A stretch of 41,202 bases of DNA. Source: an uncultured Verrucomicrobia subdivision 3 bacterium (GTDB lineage: Bacteria > Verrucomicrobiota > Verrucomicrobiia > Limisphaerales > UBA8199). Below the pieces are notes generated by a model. The model saw nothing but the letters and a program-made list of their open reading frames with translations, did no database searches and had not been told where the DNA came from. Within the stretch, counting starts at the first letter, position 1; the number at the start of each line of letters is the position of its first letter. Position numbers and translations under genes: made by a program. Location: positions 1-41,202 of the forward strand of contig CAIWJG010000293.1 in NCBI GenBank assembly GCA_903912925.1, in the 5' to 3' direction. Shown here one piece after another: positions 1 through 9,000 of this stretch.

Positions 1-2
1 AG

Positions 3-76
3 CCCTCTCCCCTTCGGAAGGGGAGAGGGAGAAGCCACGGCAGCTTTGGGTGTAGTGTATGGTGCGGACTCCTCAG
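3..76. repeat. Dispersed palindromic repeat, copy 1
   Basis: A 13-bp perfect stem (CCCTCTCCCCTTC and its reverse complement around a single G, bases 3-29) is followed by about 47 bp of conserved tail. A second copy of identical 74-bp length lies at 40406-40479 in the same orientation and matches at roughly 60 of 74 positions by hand alignment. This copy sits just beyond the 3' end of the small membrane protein gene, so it may also act as a terminator-like stem. Confidence 0.8.
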
Positions 77-300
77 CATACCGGGTCCTGTCTGGTTCGG
101 GAGTTCGTTCGCAACACCCAGGCGCGGGCACGCCGCAACCACCGCCTGGCGCGCACAAACTTGAGCATCAAGATCTCCAGGCCACCCGGGATAAGGAACA
201 AGACCAGGAGAGCGAGCCCGACCAAGACAACGCCGACGGCGAACGCCGTCCCCCCCGCCGCGGCTGCAATCAGGGCTTTGACTGATCGAAAAGCCATCAT
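73..300 (-). CDS. Small membrane protein, possibly PGPGW-like
   Basis: This 75-residue protein starts 27 bp downstream of the hflC stop codon on the same strand, so it is probably the last gene of the hflK-hflC transcript. Residues about 8-40 are strongly hydrophobic (Ala/Gly/Val/Leu-rich), followed by the stretch IPGGLEILMLKF and a very basic tail with RARRWLRRAR. The glycine turn followed by a helix ending in an aromatic/arginine cluster resembles the PGPGW transmembrane family, but the match is loose and I cannot verify it. The last residues run into the edge of a dispersed repeat, so the original C-terminus may have been replaced. Function is unknown; a role beside the HflKC complex is only suggested by position. 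Confidence 0.5.
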   Translation of the reverse strand: MMAFRSVKALIAAAAGGTAFAVGVVLVGLALLVLFLIPGGLEILMLKFVRARRWLRRARAWVLRTNSRTRQDPVC

Positions 301-327
301 GCAATTAACTCGCAGTGATGGCCGGCA

Positions 328-1233
328 TCACCGTGTTCCATGTGCCGGGGTGACGTTGGTGGCCGGGCGGGGTTGCGGGCTGCTGAGGTAGCGGAACAGA
401 TCGGAGTCCGCCGGCAGCACCAAGGTGCTGCGTTTGCCCAGGAACTGCTCGTAGGCCTGCAGGCTGCGCACGAAGGCGTAGAACTCGGCGTCCTTCCCGT
501 AGGCCTCGGCATAGACGCGCGTGGCCGTGCCGTCGCCTTCGCCGCGCAGTTTGTCAGAATCCTGTTTGGCCTGGGCCAGAAGGATGGTGCGCTGTTTGTC
601 GGTTTCGGCCTTGAGCTTGGCGGATTCCTCATCGCCTTCACTACGGTAGCGTTTGGCCTCGCGCTCGCGCTCGGCCACCATGCGTGAAAAGACACTCTGT
701 TGCACCTCTTGCGGCAAGTCGGCGCGCTTGATGCGCACGTCCACAACCTCGATGCCGAACTCCTTAGCCTTCTCGCGCCCGCTCCTGGCAACGTTCTCCA
801 TGATGGTTTCGCGCTTGCCCCCAATGACGAGGGCGAAGTTGTGGCTGGCCACTTCGCGGCGCATTTCGGACAAGACCAGGTCGTCGAGCCGGGCGCGGGC
901 GCCGGACTCGTCGCGCACGGTCTTGTAGAACAGCAGCGGGTCGCTGATGCGCCAGCGGGTGACCGGGTCGGCCACGAGGCGCTTCTTGTCCTGCGTGAGG
1001 TATTCGGCCTTGGGCGCGTCGCTGGTGAGGATGCGGCGGTCGAAGCGGTTGACGGTTTGGAGGAAGGGCATCTTCCAGGCCAGACCAGGTTGTTGAATGG
1101 TGCGCTTGTACTCGCCGAACTGGGTGATGATGACCTGCTCGGTCTCGTTGACCGTGAAGAAGACCTGGCGGGTAACAATGAAGGCCAGGAGGACCAGCAC
1201 CAAGCCGCCGACGCTGAAGAGTTTTGTTCGCAT
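328..1233 (-). CDS. hflC: HflC, SPFH/band-7 membrane protease regulator subunit
   Basis: The 301-residue product has one N-terminal membrane anchor (about residues 7-26) followed by an SPFH/band-7 domain that begins VNETEQVIITQFGEYKR. It ends in a charged, coiled-coil-prone region rich in Glu/Lys/Arg/Ala (about residues 170-255) and carries the RVYAEAYGKDAEFYAF segment typical of HflC. In characterised bacteria HflC pairs with HflK to form a large membrane cage around the FtsH protease and modulates its activity. The gene lies 23 bp downstream of hflK on the same strand, as expected for a co-transcribed pair. Length is close to the family norm (about 300-335). Confidence 0.93.
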   Translation of the reverse strand: MRTKLFSVGGLVLVLLAFIVTRQVFFTVNETEQVIITQFGEYKRTIQQPGLAWKMPFLQTVNRFDRRILTSDAPKAEYLTQDKKRLVADPVTRWRISDPLLFYKTVRDESGARARLDDLVLSEMRREVASHNFALVIGGKRETIMENVARSGREKAKEFGIEVVDVRIKRADLPQEVQQSVFSRMVAEREREAKRYRSEGDEESAKLKAETDKQRTILLAQAKQDSDKLRGEGDGTATRVYAEAYGKDAEFYAFVRSLQAYEQFLGKRSTLVLPADSDLFRYLSSPQPRPATNVTPAHGTR

Positions 1234-1256
1234 AAGAGTAATCTTGGGGGCTGAGG

Positions 1257-2279
1257 TTACTTGACGGGAGTGGGAGCAGCGGCAGCGCGCGGATTGAGCA
1301 GGCTGGCCGCGCCGGGGGTCAAAGGCAGCAGGGGCAGCAGGCGCTGGTTCACGTCGCCGCCGATGATGATCTTGTCAATGTCGGGCAGGATCTTCTCGAC
1401 GGTTTCCAGATGCAGGCGGTCGCGGGTGACATCCCGGGCTTTTTCGTATTCGGCCAGGACGCTGAGGAAGCGGGCAGCTTCGCCCTGAGCCAGGAGAAAG
1501 CGCTGTTCCTTGTAGCCCTCGGCTTCGCGGAGGAGCTTCTGGGCCTCGCCGCGGGCCTTGGGCAGGATGTCGGCTTGGTAGCCCTTCGCCTGGTTGATGA
1601 GCTTTTCCTTGTCCTCGCGGGCGCGCACCACGTCGTGGAAGGCGTCGCGGACGGCATCGGGCGGATCGGCGGCCTGCAGCTTGACCTCTGTGATGACCAA
1701 GCCGGACTCGTAAGCATCCATCAGCCGCTGGATGAACAGGCGGGCGTCGCCCTGCACCTTGGCGCGCTCCTCAATCATGACCTGGTCAATGGTCATGCTG
1801 CCGACAGTGCTGCGCAGCGCCACCTCCGTTGCCGCGAGGAGCGCGGCTTCCGGATCACGCAGGCGGAAGAGGTATTTGGAGGGGTCGGCCACCCGGTACT
1901 GCACGACGATTTGCGCCTCGACGATGTTTTCATCGCCGGTGAGCATGAGCGCCTCCTCGGCAACCCGTTGGCTGCCGCGGAAGCCTACTTCGATGCGGCG
2001 GATCTGTTCGACGCTGACAATGTCCACGCGCTGGAACGGCCAAGGGTAGCGGTAGTTCAGCCCGGGGTCGGTACGAGCCGTTTCCTTGCCGAAGGTGCGG
2101 ACCACTCCTTTGTGGCCGGGATTGACGGTGTACACGCCGGAGGCCAGCCACAAGAGCAAGATGGCGCCGGCAGCGAGGGGGAGGATTCTAGCCAGATGAT
2201 GCTGAATCCACCGGCTGGCCTGCTCGAAGGCCTGGAACAGTTGTTGGACCGACTCCGGTTGGTCGTGTTGGTAACTCAT
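1257..2279 (-). CDS. hflK: HflK, SPFH/band-7 membrane protease regulator subunit
   Basis: The ATG at 2279 (MSYQHDQPES) gives 340 residues. The frame stays open further upstream but would then overlap the metallopeptidase gene, so the shorter start is preferred. There is a single membrane span at about residues 37-53. The SPFH domain opens with VNPGHKGVVRTFGK and contains GLNYRYPWPFQRVDIV, the usual HflK signature. A long charged helical region follows (DKEKLINQAKGYQADILPKA) and the tail is Pro/Ala-rich. HflK partners HflC to scaffold FtsH. Upstream lies a YugP-type zinc peptidase only 23 bp away, so the three genes are likely one membrane-proteostasis operon. Confidence 0.92.
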   Translation of the reverse strand: MSYQHDQPESVQQLFQAFEQASRWIQHHLARILPLAAGAILLLWLASGVYTVNPGHKGVVRTFGKETARTDPGLNYRYPWPFQRVDIVSVEQIRRIEVGFRGSQRVAEEALMLTGDENIVEAQIVVQYRVADPSKYLFRLRDPEAALLAATEVALRSTVGSMTIDQVMIEERAKVQGDARLFIQRLMDAYESGLVITEVKLQAADPPDAVRDAFHDVVRAREDKEKLINQAKGYQADILPKARGEAQKLLREAEGYKEQRFLLAQGEAARFLSVLAEYEKARDVTRDRLHLETVEKILPDIDKIIIGGDVNQRLLPLLPLTPGAASLLNPRAAAAPTPVK

Positions 2280-2302
2280 AGTGTTATGTTTGGTTGACGC
2301 GG

Positions 2303-2989
2303 CTAGAACGGCGGCCGAATCAATCGGCCCCAGCGCAACAGCCGCAATAGTTGCACAAAAGTCATCGTGAACGCCGCGATGTAGGTCCATGCGGCGGCAT
2401 GGAGCACCTCGCCCACCCCGACCAGCTCCCGGGGACTGATCAGCCCGCGCTCGCGGAGCAGCCGGCCCGCGCGCCGGCTGGCGTCGAACTCCAGTGGCAG
2501 GGTGATGAGTTGGAACGTGAGCAACACCAGGAACGAACCCGCCCCGATCACCATCAGCGGCGGCACTCGCAACAGCAAACCGGCCACCAACAACGGCAGG
2601 GCCAGCCACGCGCCGAGCCGCGTAAGCGGGAGCAAGCGCAGGCGCGCTTGCATGGGCCAGTAAAGCACCTGGTGTTGGAGCGCATGGCCCGCCTCGTGCG
2701 CCGCAATGCCCACCGCGGCCAGCGAGTCGGTGTCATGGACTACGGCGGAGAGGCGCAGGGTGCGCGTCTGCGGGTCGTAGTGGTCGGTCAGGTGACCGCC
2801 GGTGCGCTCGATCGGCACGTCGGCGAGCCCGGCGGCATCCAGGATATCGCGCGCCGCGCCTGCGCCCGTCAGGGGCCGCGCGGCGCGGGCCTGGCCCGAC
2901 CAGCGGCGATAGGCCGAGCGCAATCGCCACTGGGCCCACAAGGCCAGCAGCACACCCGCTACTAAGAACCAAGAGAGGCAAGCGCGCAT
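2303..2989 (-). CDS. YugP-type zinc metallopeptidase, membrane-bound
   Basis: This 228-residue protein matches the neutral zinc metallopeptidase family represented by Bacillus YugP. It carries the HEAGH zinc motif at residues 98-102 (AAHEAGHALQHQ), and E167 in LPLEFDASRRA is the likely third metal ligand, a pairing typical of the family. Hydrophobic segments lie at about residues 3-20, 120-162 and 200-217. The active site is probably at the membrane surface. It stands first in the run yugP-like, hflK, hflC, which suggests a joint role in membrane protein quality control; that is inference from context. The start MRACLSWFLV is the first Met and gives a normal length. Confidence 0.9.
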   Translation of the reverse strand: MRACLSWFLVAGVLLALWAQWRLRSAYRRWSGQARAARPLTGAGAARDILDAAGLADVPIERTGGHLTDHYDPQTRTLRLSAVVHDTDSLAAVGIAAHEAGHALQHQVLYWPMQARLRLLPLTRLGAWLALPLLVAGLLLRVPPLMVIGAGSFLVLLTFQLITLPLEFDASRRAGRLLRERGLISPRELVGVGEVLHAAAWTYIAAFTMTFVQLLRLLRWGRLIRPPF

Positions 2990-3133
2990 ATAAGCCTTAC
3001 CAGGCTCGGTCGGGCGGTGCCTTCCGGCCCGTGGCGGTCACGGCGGCCCTCGCAGTCTGAAGGAGCGGGTTCACTGGTTAGGCCCGATTGGTCGCCGCCG
3101 GCTTGGCCGTGAGCACAGTCAGTCTGAAGCGTG

Positions 3134-3172
3134 GTTAGCCCAGCGAAGTAAAGGAAAGACTTCACGGGGCTA
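3134..3172. repeat. Small hairpin repeat (AGCCC..GAAGT / ACTTC..GGGCT), copy 1
   Basis: Bases AGCCCAGCGAAGT and ACTTCACGGGGCT form imperfect arms around a short loop. The element runs right into the stop codon of the zinc-ribbon gene. Related hairpins occur at 18184-18216 and, inside a coding region, at 12281-12314. Confidence 0.65.
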
Positions 3173-3484
3173 GCGCCGGCGTATAATCTTTAGGCACGTG
3201 TGGAAGAAACTGCCTTGGCCCGCGCTCTCCACGATGGTGCCCAACTCACCCGCGTCCAACCACACACCCTTGCAGCTCGGACAGACATCCATCTCCACCG
3301 AGCCGCATTTCTCCATTGCCAGCTTCTGGCCACACTTCGGGCAGTGCATCCAGTGAGTCTCCTTCAGGCGGAGCTTCTCCGCTTCCGATTCCGTCTGCTG
3401 CTCCTTTTCCAGTTTGGCTAATCGCTGCTGCAATTCCTGCACCCAGATGTATTCATCTTCGTTTTTGTATGGTTTCGTAATCAT
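3170..3484 (-). CDS. Zinc-ribbon (zf-TFIIB-like) protein
   Basis: The 104-residue product starts at MITKPYKN (ATG at 3484); a longer frame exists upstream but its extra 26 residues have no family character. Residues about 15-45 form a charged heptad-like helix (LQQRLAKLEKEQQ). The core is a four-cysteine zinc ribbon, CPKCGQKL and CPSCKGVWLDAGEL, where the WLD-GEL ending is diagnostic of the zf-TFIIB family. The C-terminus is basic (KIIRRR). Proteins of this family are small and cytoplasmic with no firmly established role. Its stop codon lies inside a dispersed hairpin repeat. Confidence 0.85.
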   Translation of the reverse strand: MITKPYKNEDEYIWVQELQQRLAKLEKEQQTESEAEKLRLKETHWMHCPKCGQKLAMEKCGSVEMDVCPSCKGVWLDAGELGTIVESAGQGSFFHTCLKIIRRR

Positions 3485-3627
3485 AGCTGTTGTCTCTACT
3501 CGGTCAGAGCCCAGAAGCGGTGCGCCGACGTGACTGGAACCGACCAACAATGACCCAGGCACTCAAGGATTCCGGAATACTTCGTGTTTTCATAATGTCG
3601 TTATTGTCTTGTTTCCGTTTCTCCCGT

Positions 3628-4062
3628 TCATGCCCTGCATCCTGCCAAGGTCAGTGACGAACGCCCCGGCAGCAGCCCGAGTCGCACGTTAGTTTTCCGC
3701 TTGTCTGCCTGGCGGCTCTTCCGCACCCGGATCTGTCGCTCCAGGTTCTTCACCACCTTCAACAAGGCCGCTTGAAGGGTGTAGTCGCTCGCCTCCGCAT
3801 GGAAGTCCGGCCCGGGGACCTCCAGGTGCGCCAGCACCCGGAAGGCGGGTTTGACTTCGTGTTGCCACTCGAGGGTCACCCGGGCAGAGGCGATCGCCAC
3901 GAGGTCTTGCAACCGCTTGATTTGGGCCTCTACCAGCCCTCGCCAGAAGTCGCGGGCGTGAAGACCATGGCATCGCACAATGACGTTCATGGGCGTTCTT
4001 ACATTGTTGTCTGCGGCCATTTCCTGTTGCTGAATCTGCATTTCTCTTACGTTCGATTTCAT
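3628..4062 (-). CDS. hpf: Ribosome hibernation promoting factor / RaiA family
   Basis: The 144-residue protein contains MNVIVRCHGL, a central beta-alpha-beta domain (VTLEWQHEVKPAFRVLAHLEVPG) and DYTLQAALLKVVKNLERQI, the characteristic layout of HPF/RaiA (sigma-54 modulation) proteins, which bind the 30S decoding region and silence ribosomes in stationary phase. I place the start at the ATG at 4062 (MKSNVREM) because GAGAG lies five bases before it; the ATG four codons upstream lacks such a site. The tail is basic (RVRKSRQADKRKT). The C-terminal dimerisation domain of long HPF is absent, so this is a short-type protein with an N-terminal extension of about 24 residues. Confidence 0.85.
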   Translation of the reverse strand: MKSNVREMQIQQQEMAADNNVRTPMNVIVRCHGLHARDFWRGLVEAQIKRLQDLVAIASARVTLEWQHEVKPAFRVLAHLEVPGPDFHAEASDYTLQAALLKVVKNLERQIRVRKSRQADKRKTNVRLGLLPGRSSLTLAGCRA

Positions 4063-4122
4063 AATTTCTCTCATTTAAAGGTTATTAGTTTCCATTTGTG
4101 CCACGGATGCCGTGCCGAGTTG

Positions 4123-4207
4123 AAAGGCTAAAGGCTAAAGGCTGAATGCTGAAAGCGGACCGATGATCTCTCCCTTCCGCGCTTTTAGCATTCAGCCTTT
4201 AGCCTTT
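4123..4207. repeat. Snapback hairpin with GGCTAAA heptamer repeats
   Basis: The left arm (4123-4158) holds GGCTAAA repeated, then GGCTGAATGCTGAAAGCGG. The right arm (4177-4207) answers with CCGCGCTTTTAGCATTCAGC followed by CTTTAGCCTTT. It lies between the end of the minus-strand exported-protein gene and the start of hpf, where it could terminate the former transcript. Confidence 0.85.
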
Positions 4208-4259
4208 GCTTGCTGGGCGTGCCACACACGTGGCACGCTAAGACCGAGCGGGAGGGGAA

Positions 4260-4646
4260 TCAGGAAACCGAGGAGGGAGCGCGCGGCTCAAGTGCCGTGC
4301 GCCAGTGAAATTGCCAGGACCTGGCCAGGCCAAGCGGACCATCGCAAATGGTGAGAGGGCCTTCAGCTTGCGGCAAGCTGGGAAGCGCCACATCGAAAGC
4401 GGCAAGAAACACGGGGAACCCATCCGGCCCGGAATGGACCCAAACCCGGCGGTTCCAGCATCGGGCCGACTGTTCGAACGAACAACTGCCTTGAATGGGA
4501 AGACGGGTGCCCGGTCGAGTGGCAGCAATGGAAGCGACCTGGCGGTCGCCAGCATGTTCGCTTATGGACTCGAGAAAACAATACCCGGTTGCCAACAGCA
4601 ACAAGGCTGACATCAGCGAACCGAGCATAACTCTGATCCGACTCAT
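4260..4646 (-). CDS. Small exported protein with C-terminal RTALxPRAPS motif
   Basis: The 128-residue product starts at ATG 4646 (MSRIRVMLGS), with AAAGGA four bases before it, which favours this start over the upstream Met. Residues about 5-21 form a hydrophobic signal or anchor. The protein ends in WQFHWRTALEPRAPSSVS, almost the same ending as the product at 12438-12836 (WQFSQRTALPPRAPSIVS). The two otherwise look unrelated in length and cysteine content. This one is divergent from a CDF metal exporter and the other precedes an RND metal efflux operon. A role in periplasmic metal handling is plausible by association only; I do not recognise a named domain. Confidence 0.6.
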   Translation of the reverse strand: MSRIRVMLGSLMSALLLLATGYCFLESISEHAGDRQVASIAATRPGTRLPIQGSCSFEQSARCWNRRVWVHSGPDGFPVFLAAFDVALPSLPQAEGPLTICDGPLGLARSWQFHWRTALEPRAPSSVS

Positions 4647-4712
4647 AGATCCTTTGACGCCAGCAAATGCAAAACGTTCAATCTGCTTGCGCGAAAGCGA
4701 GGAGCGCGAAGA

Positions 4713-4803
4713 CAAAGCAGAAATTGAGAAAGCAGAAAGCAGAAATCCGAAGCCACTCGTTTTACATTCCGCCCCTGCTTATTTCTGCTTTCTGCTTTGC
4801 CTT
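4713..4803. repeat. Snapback hairpin with AGAAAGC heptamer repeats
   Basis: The left arm near 4727-4746 reads GAGAAAGCAGAAAGCAGAAAT, preceded by a further AAAGCAGAAAT. The right arm at 4781-4800 is its reverse complement (ATTTCTGCTTTCTGCTTTGC). It sits in the 263-bp divergent space between the exported-protein gene and the CDF exporter, so it is not a simple 3'-end terminator. The rest of that space shows no feature I can name. Confidence 0.85.
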
Positions 4804-4919
4804 ACGGCCGGATGAAGATGATCGCGCACTTGAAGCAGCCGTAGCGCCAGCCGGGCGGGAGATTTACTGCTCACGGCAATGCTGGCACCATGCCATGAAT
4901 TCTGTTACTGTTGCGGCGC

Positions 4920-5843
4920 ATGAACTCAGAAAGGGAACCCTCGCCGTTGACCCGTTTTGCGTGGCTCTCAATCGCTGCCGCGGTTGTCACCATCGCATTA
5001 AAACTGGTCGCCTACCGTTTGACGGGCTCCGTTGGCCTGCTCTCCGACGCCATCGAATCCGTTGTCAATCTGGTTGGAGGCATGATGGCTTTGGCGATGT
5101 TGACGGTGGCGGCACGCCCGGCCGATGAGGACCATCCATACGGTCACGGCAAAGCGGAGTATTTTTCCAGCGGCGTCGAGGGCACGCTCATTCTCCTGGC
5201 CGCGGTCAGCATCGCCTATGCTTCGGTGGGCCGTCTCATTACTCCTCAACCGCTCGAACAAATCGGCCTCGGGTTGGTGGTCTCCGTTCTGGCATCATTG
5301 GTTAACCTGGGCGTCGCCTTGTTGCTTCGGCAAGTGGGACGCAAGCGCAATTCCATCACCCTCGAAGCCAATTCACAGCATCTGCTCACTGACGTGTGGA
5401 CCTCGGTGGGGGTCGTCTTGGGAGTGGGTGCCGTGGCCCTCACAGGCTGGCAGCGCCTCGATCCCCTTGTGGCGCTGCTGGTCGCCGCGAACATTGTCTG
5501 GACGGGCGTCGGCATCGTTCGACGCTCCATGGCGGGGCTCATGGATGCGGCGCTGTCCCCGGAAGACCAGGCGGTTGTACGAAAGGCGCTTCTGATCCAC
5601 GAACCGGACGGGATACGCTTCGAGGCCTTGCAGACGCGCCAGTCAGGCGCATACAAGTTCGTGTCTCTCCATGTCCTGGTCCCCGGTGAATGGACAGCGC
5701 GACGCAGTCACCAACTCCTTGAGCGCGTGGAAAGCGACATACGCCAAGCATTACCGGGTGCCTCTGTAATCACGCATTTGGAATCGCTGGCTGACCCCGG
5801 CTCCGGAGCTGAGGAACTGTCGGCCCGAAAAGAACGGCCCTGA
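4920..5843 (+). CDS. Cation diffusion facilitator (CDF) metal exporter
   Basis: The 307-residue protein has six predicted membrane spans followed by a cytoplasmic C-terminal domain (from about residue 205), the standard CDF fold that exchanges divalent metal for protons. In TM2, [12 protein letters not shown] places E46 and N50 where other CDFs carry H/D and D. In TM5, HLLTDVWTS supplies the H154-x3-D158 pair. [13 protein letters not shown] after TM2 is the conserved loop. The E/N pair in TM2 departs from the Zn-type H/D pair, so the metal (Zn, Fe, Mn or Co) cannot be assigned. The ATG at 4920 is chosen over an in-frame TTG three codons earlier. Confidence 0.9.
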   Translation: MNSEREPSPLTRFAWLSIAAAVVTIALKLVAYRLTGSVGLLSDAIESVVNLVGGMMALAMLTVAARPADEDHPYGHGKAEYFSSGVEGTLILLAAVSIAYASVGRLITPQPLEQIGLGLVVSVLASLVNLGVALLLRQVGRKRNSITLEANSQHLLTDVWTSVGVVLGVGAVALTGWQRLDPLVALLVAANIVWTGVGIVRRSMAGLMDAALSPEDQAVVRKALLIHEPDGIRFEALQTRQSGAYKFVSLHVLVPGEWTARRSHQLLERVESDIRQALPGASVITHLESLADPGSGAEELSARKERP

Positions 5844-5919
5844 CGAAACCGGGCTAGCCAGCTACAAGCCTGCTGATAGCGTGTTGAGAGCCACTTGCTC
5901 CCGGGTTGCTCCCATGATG

Positions 5920-5972
5920 TTCCATAGGGATTCCATAGGTACTCCATAGGACTTCCATAGGATCTCCATAGG
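5920..5972. repeat. Five TCCATAGG repeats at 11-12 bp spacing
   Basis: TCCATAGG begins at 5920, 5932, 5943, 5954 and 5965, so spacing is 12, 11, 11 and 11 bp, about one helical turn. It lies in the 214-bp convergent space between the CDF exporter and czcA, where no gene is visible. Confidence 0.85.
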
Positions 5973-6057
5973 ATTGGCCCTTTTTCGCTGCCCTTGGCTG
6001 CCTGGCCTCGACCGGCCAAGGCTCCGATTGTATAGACGTTTTTGGCGGCGAAAAGTT

Positions 6058-9000
6058 TCACGCTGTGGGGAGTGCAGCTACACTGTCCGAGCGTTCCGAC
6101 TCCTTGCGTTTGAAGAGGGTATAGAGGACGGGCAGGACGACCAGCGTGAGCAGGGTGTTGCTGAGGACGCCACCGATGACCACCGTCGCCAGCGGGCGCT
6201 GGACTTCACCGCCCACGCCGACATTGACGGCCATCGGGATGAATCCCACGGCGGCCACGAGCGCGGTCATGAGCACGGGGCGCAGGCGTACGAGGCAGCC
6301 TTCGCGCACCGCGGTGTCGAGGGGGGTGCCCGCATCGAGCTTTTGTTTGATGAAGGTGACCAGCACCAGGCCGTTGAGAATGGCCACACCGCTCAGGGCG
6401 ATGAAGCCGACGGCGGCGCTGACAGTAAAGGGCATGCCGCGCAGCCACAACGCCAGCACGCCCCCAACTGCGCCCAGCGGAATACCGGTGGCGACGATGA
6501 ACACGTCACGCAGTGACTTGAGGCTAAAGTAGAGCATGATAAAAATCAGCCCCAGGGCCATCGGCACCACAAACCGCAGCTTGGCGTTGGCGCGCTCCAT
6601 GTTTTCAAACTGCCCGCCCCATTCGATGCTGTAGCCTTCCGGCAGTTTCACCTGGGCAGCGATTTTCTTCTGCGCCTCGGCGACGAAGCTGCCCACGTCC
6701 CGACCCCGCACGTTGCACTGGACGGTGATGCGCCGCCGGCCCCATTCGCGGTTGATGGTCGCTGGGCCTTCGGTTTCCACCACCTGGGCCACCTGGTTCA
6801 GCGGCAGGACCGAACCGGTGGCGGTTGGAATGAGCGTGTTAGCCAGCGCGTCGGGGTCGGTACGCTGGCGGTCGGGCAAACGCACCACCAGCGGGAACCG
6901 CCGCTGGCCTTCGCGCACTTCACCGACCTTCCTGGTGCCGACGGCTTCCACGACGTTCATTACGTTGCGCGTAGGCACGCCATAACGGGCGATGGCCTGC
7001 GGGTCCATGCGCACCTGCAAGATGAGTTGGCCGGTGAGTTGTTCGCCGGTGACTTCGCCGACACCCTTGATAGCGCCTAACACCTTCTGCACCTCGTCGG
7101 AGAGCAGACGCAATTGCTCCAGATCGTCGCCGTAGATTTTGATGCCGATGTCGGAGCGGATGCCGGCGATGAGTTCGTTGAGACGCATTTCAATGGGCTG
7201 GCTGAACGCGACCGTCATGCCGGGGAATTTGGTAAACAGCTCGCGCATTTTCTCCACCAGCTCCGTCTGCGTGCGGGCTTTCTGCCATTGATCGCGCGGC
7301 TTGAGCGCCAGGAAGAAGTCGGACAATTCAATGCCCATCGGGTCCGTGGCGATTTCGGCGCTGCCCAGGCGGGTCCAGATGTTGGCGAGCTCGTTGGGAA
7401 ACTCGGCCAGCAGGAGCTTCTCGATGCGATCGTTGTAGGCTACCGCTTCTTCAACCGAAACGCCGGCCAGCCGGACGGTCGTGCCCACGATGGCCCCCTC
7501 CCCCAGCTTGGGCAGGAATTCGCCGCCCAGGCGCAGGGCCAGAATGACGGCGGCCATCAGAATCGCCAGCGCGCCCAGCAGGGTGAACGCGCGGAAGCGC
7601 ATAGCCAGGGCCAGGACCGGCGCGTAGAGGCGATGCGTCGCCCGCACCAGCCAAGGCTCCTTTTCCTTGACCTGCTGCGGCAGAAACAGGCTGGCCAGGA
7701 CGGGCGTGAGGGTGAGCGATAGAATCAGCGAGCCGGCCAGCGCGAAGATCATCGTCAGCGCCATCGGTTTGAACAGCTTTCCTTCCACCCCTTCCAGCGC
7801 CAGGATGGGCAGGAACACGATTAAAATGATGCCGACGCCGAAGGCCACAGGCCGCGCCACTTCCAGCGGCGCGCTGGTGAGGGTTTCGTCGCGTTCTTGC
7901 TTCGTCAACGTACGCCCCAACTCACGCTGGCGCAGCGCCAGCCGGCGCATGGCATTTTCGACCATTACCACCGAGCCATCCACGATGAGTCCGAAGTCAA
8001 CGGCGCCCAGGCTCAGCAAGCTGGCGGAGATGCCGGTCTGCAGCATCAAGTCGCCGGCGAACAGCATGGAAAGCGGAATGGCCGCCGCCACCACCAGACC
8101 CGCCCGCAGATTGCCTAGGAACGCGAAGAGAATCGCAATCACCATCAGCGCTCCAGCCAGCAGGTTGTGTTTAACGGTTTCGATGACCTTGTCCACGAGT
8201 TCGGTGCGGTCATAGAGCACCTGGACGACCACGTCTTTGGGCAGGGTCTTTTGAACTTCAGCGAGCTTGTCTTTCAAGCCGCGCGTGACGACGGCGCTGT
8301 TTTCCCCCATGAGCATGAACCCCAGGCCCAGCACGATTTCGCCTTTGCCGGCGCCCGTCACCGCCCCACGCCGAATCTCATGGTCCACCTTCACCTCGGC
8401 GACGTCGCGCACGCGCACCGGCACGCCATCGTGTGCGGTGATGACGATGTTGGCGATTTCCTGGGCGTTCGTGGTCAGCCCAAGGCCATGCACCAGCAAG
8501 GACTCTCCGCTGCGCACCACCTGGCCGCCGCCGACGTTTTGATTATTGGCCGCGAGCGCCTCAAAGAGCTGTTCGAGTGTAAGACCGTATTTGACCAATC
8601 GCTGTGGCTCCGTGATGACGTGGAACTGTTTCTCGAACCCGCCCCAGGTGTTGACCTCGGCCACGCCCCGCACCTTGCGCAACTGCGGCTTGACTACCCA
8701 GTCCTGGATTTCGCGCAGCTCCGTGAGTGTCCGGTTGGTGCTGTCCGAGCGGACGGCGTAATGAAACACTTCACCCAAGCCCGTAGAAATCGGGCCGAGT
8801 TGGGGCCGCGCAATACCCGGCGGCAGCTCGATGGCTTGCAGTCGTTCGGTGATGAGCTGCCGCGCAAGGAAGATGCTCGTGGCATCGTCGAAGGTGGCCA
8901 CGACTTGCGAGAGGCCGAACTTGGACACCGAGCGGATATTGATAAGGCCGGGCAGCCCGCCGATGGCCAGCTCTACGGGAATGGTGATTTGCGACTCGGC

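Noticed and set aside
2280-2609. N-terminal extension of HflK
   Set aside because: It would overlap the YugP-like gene by about 300 bp in another frame and lacks SPFH character; the ATG at 2279 gives the normal N-terminus.
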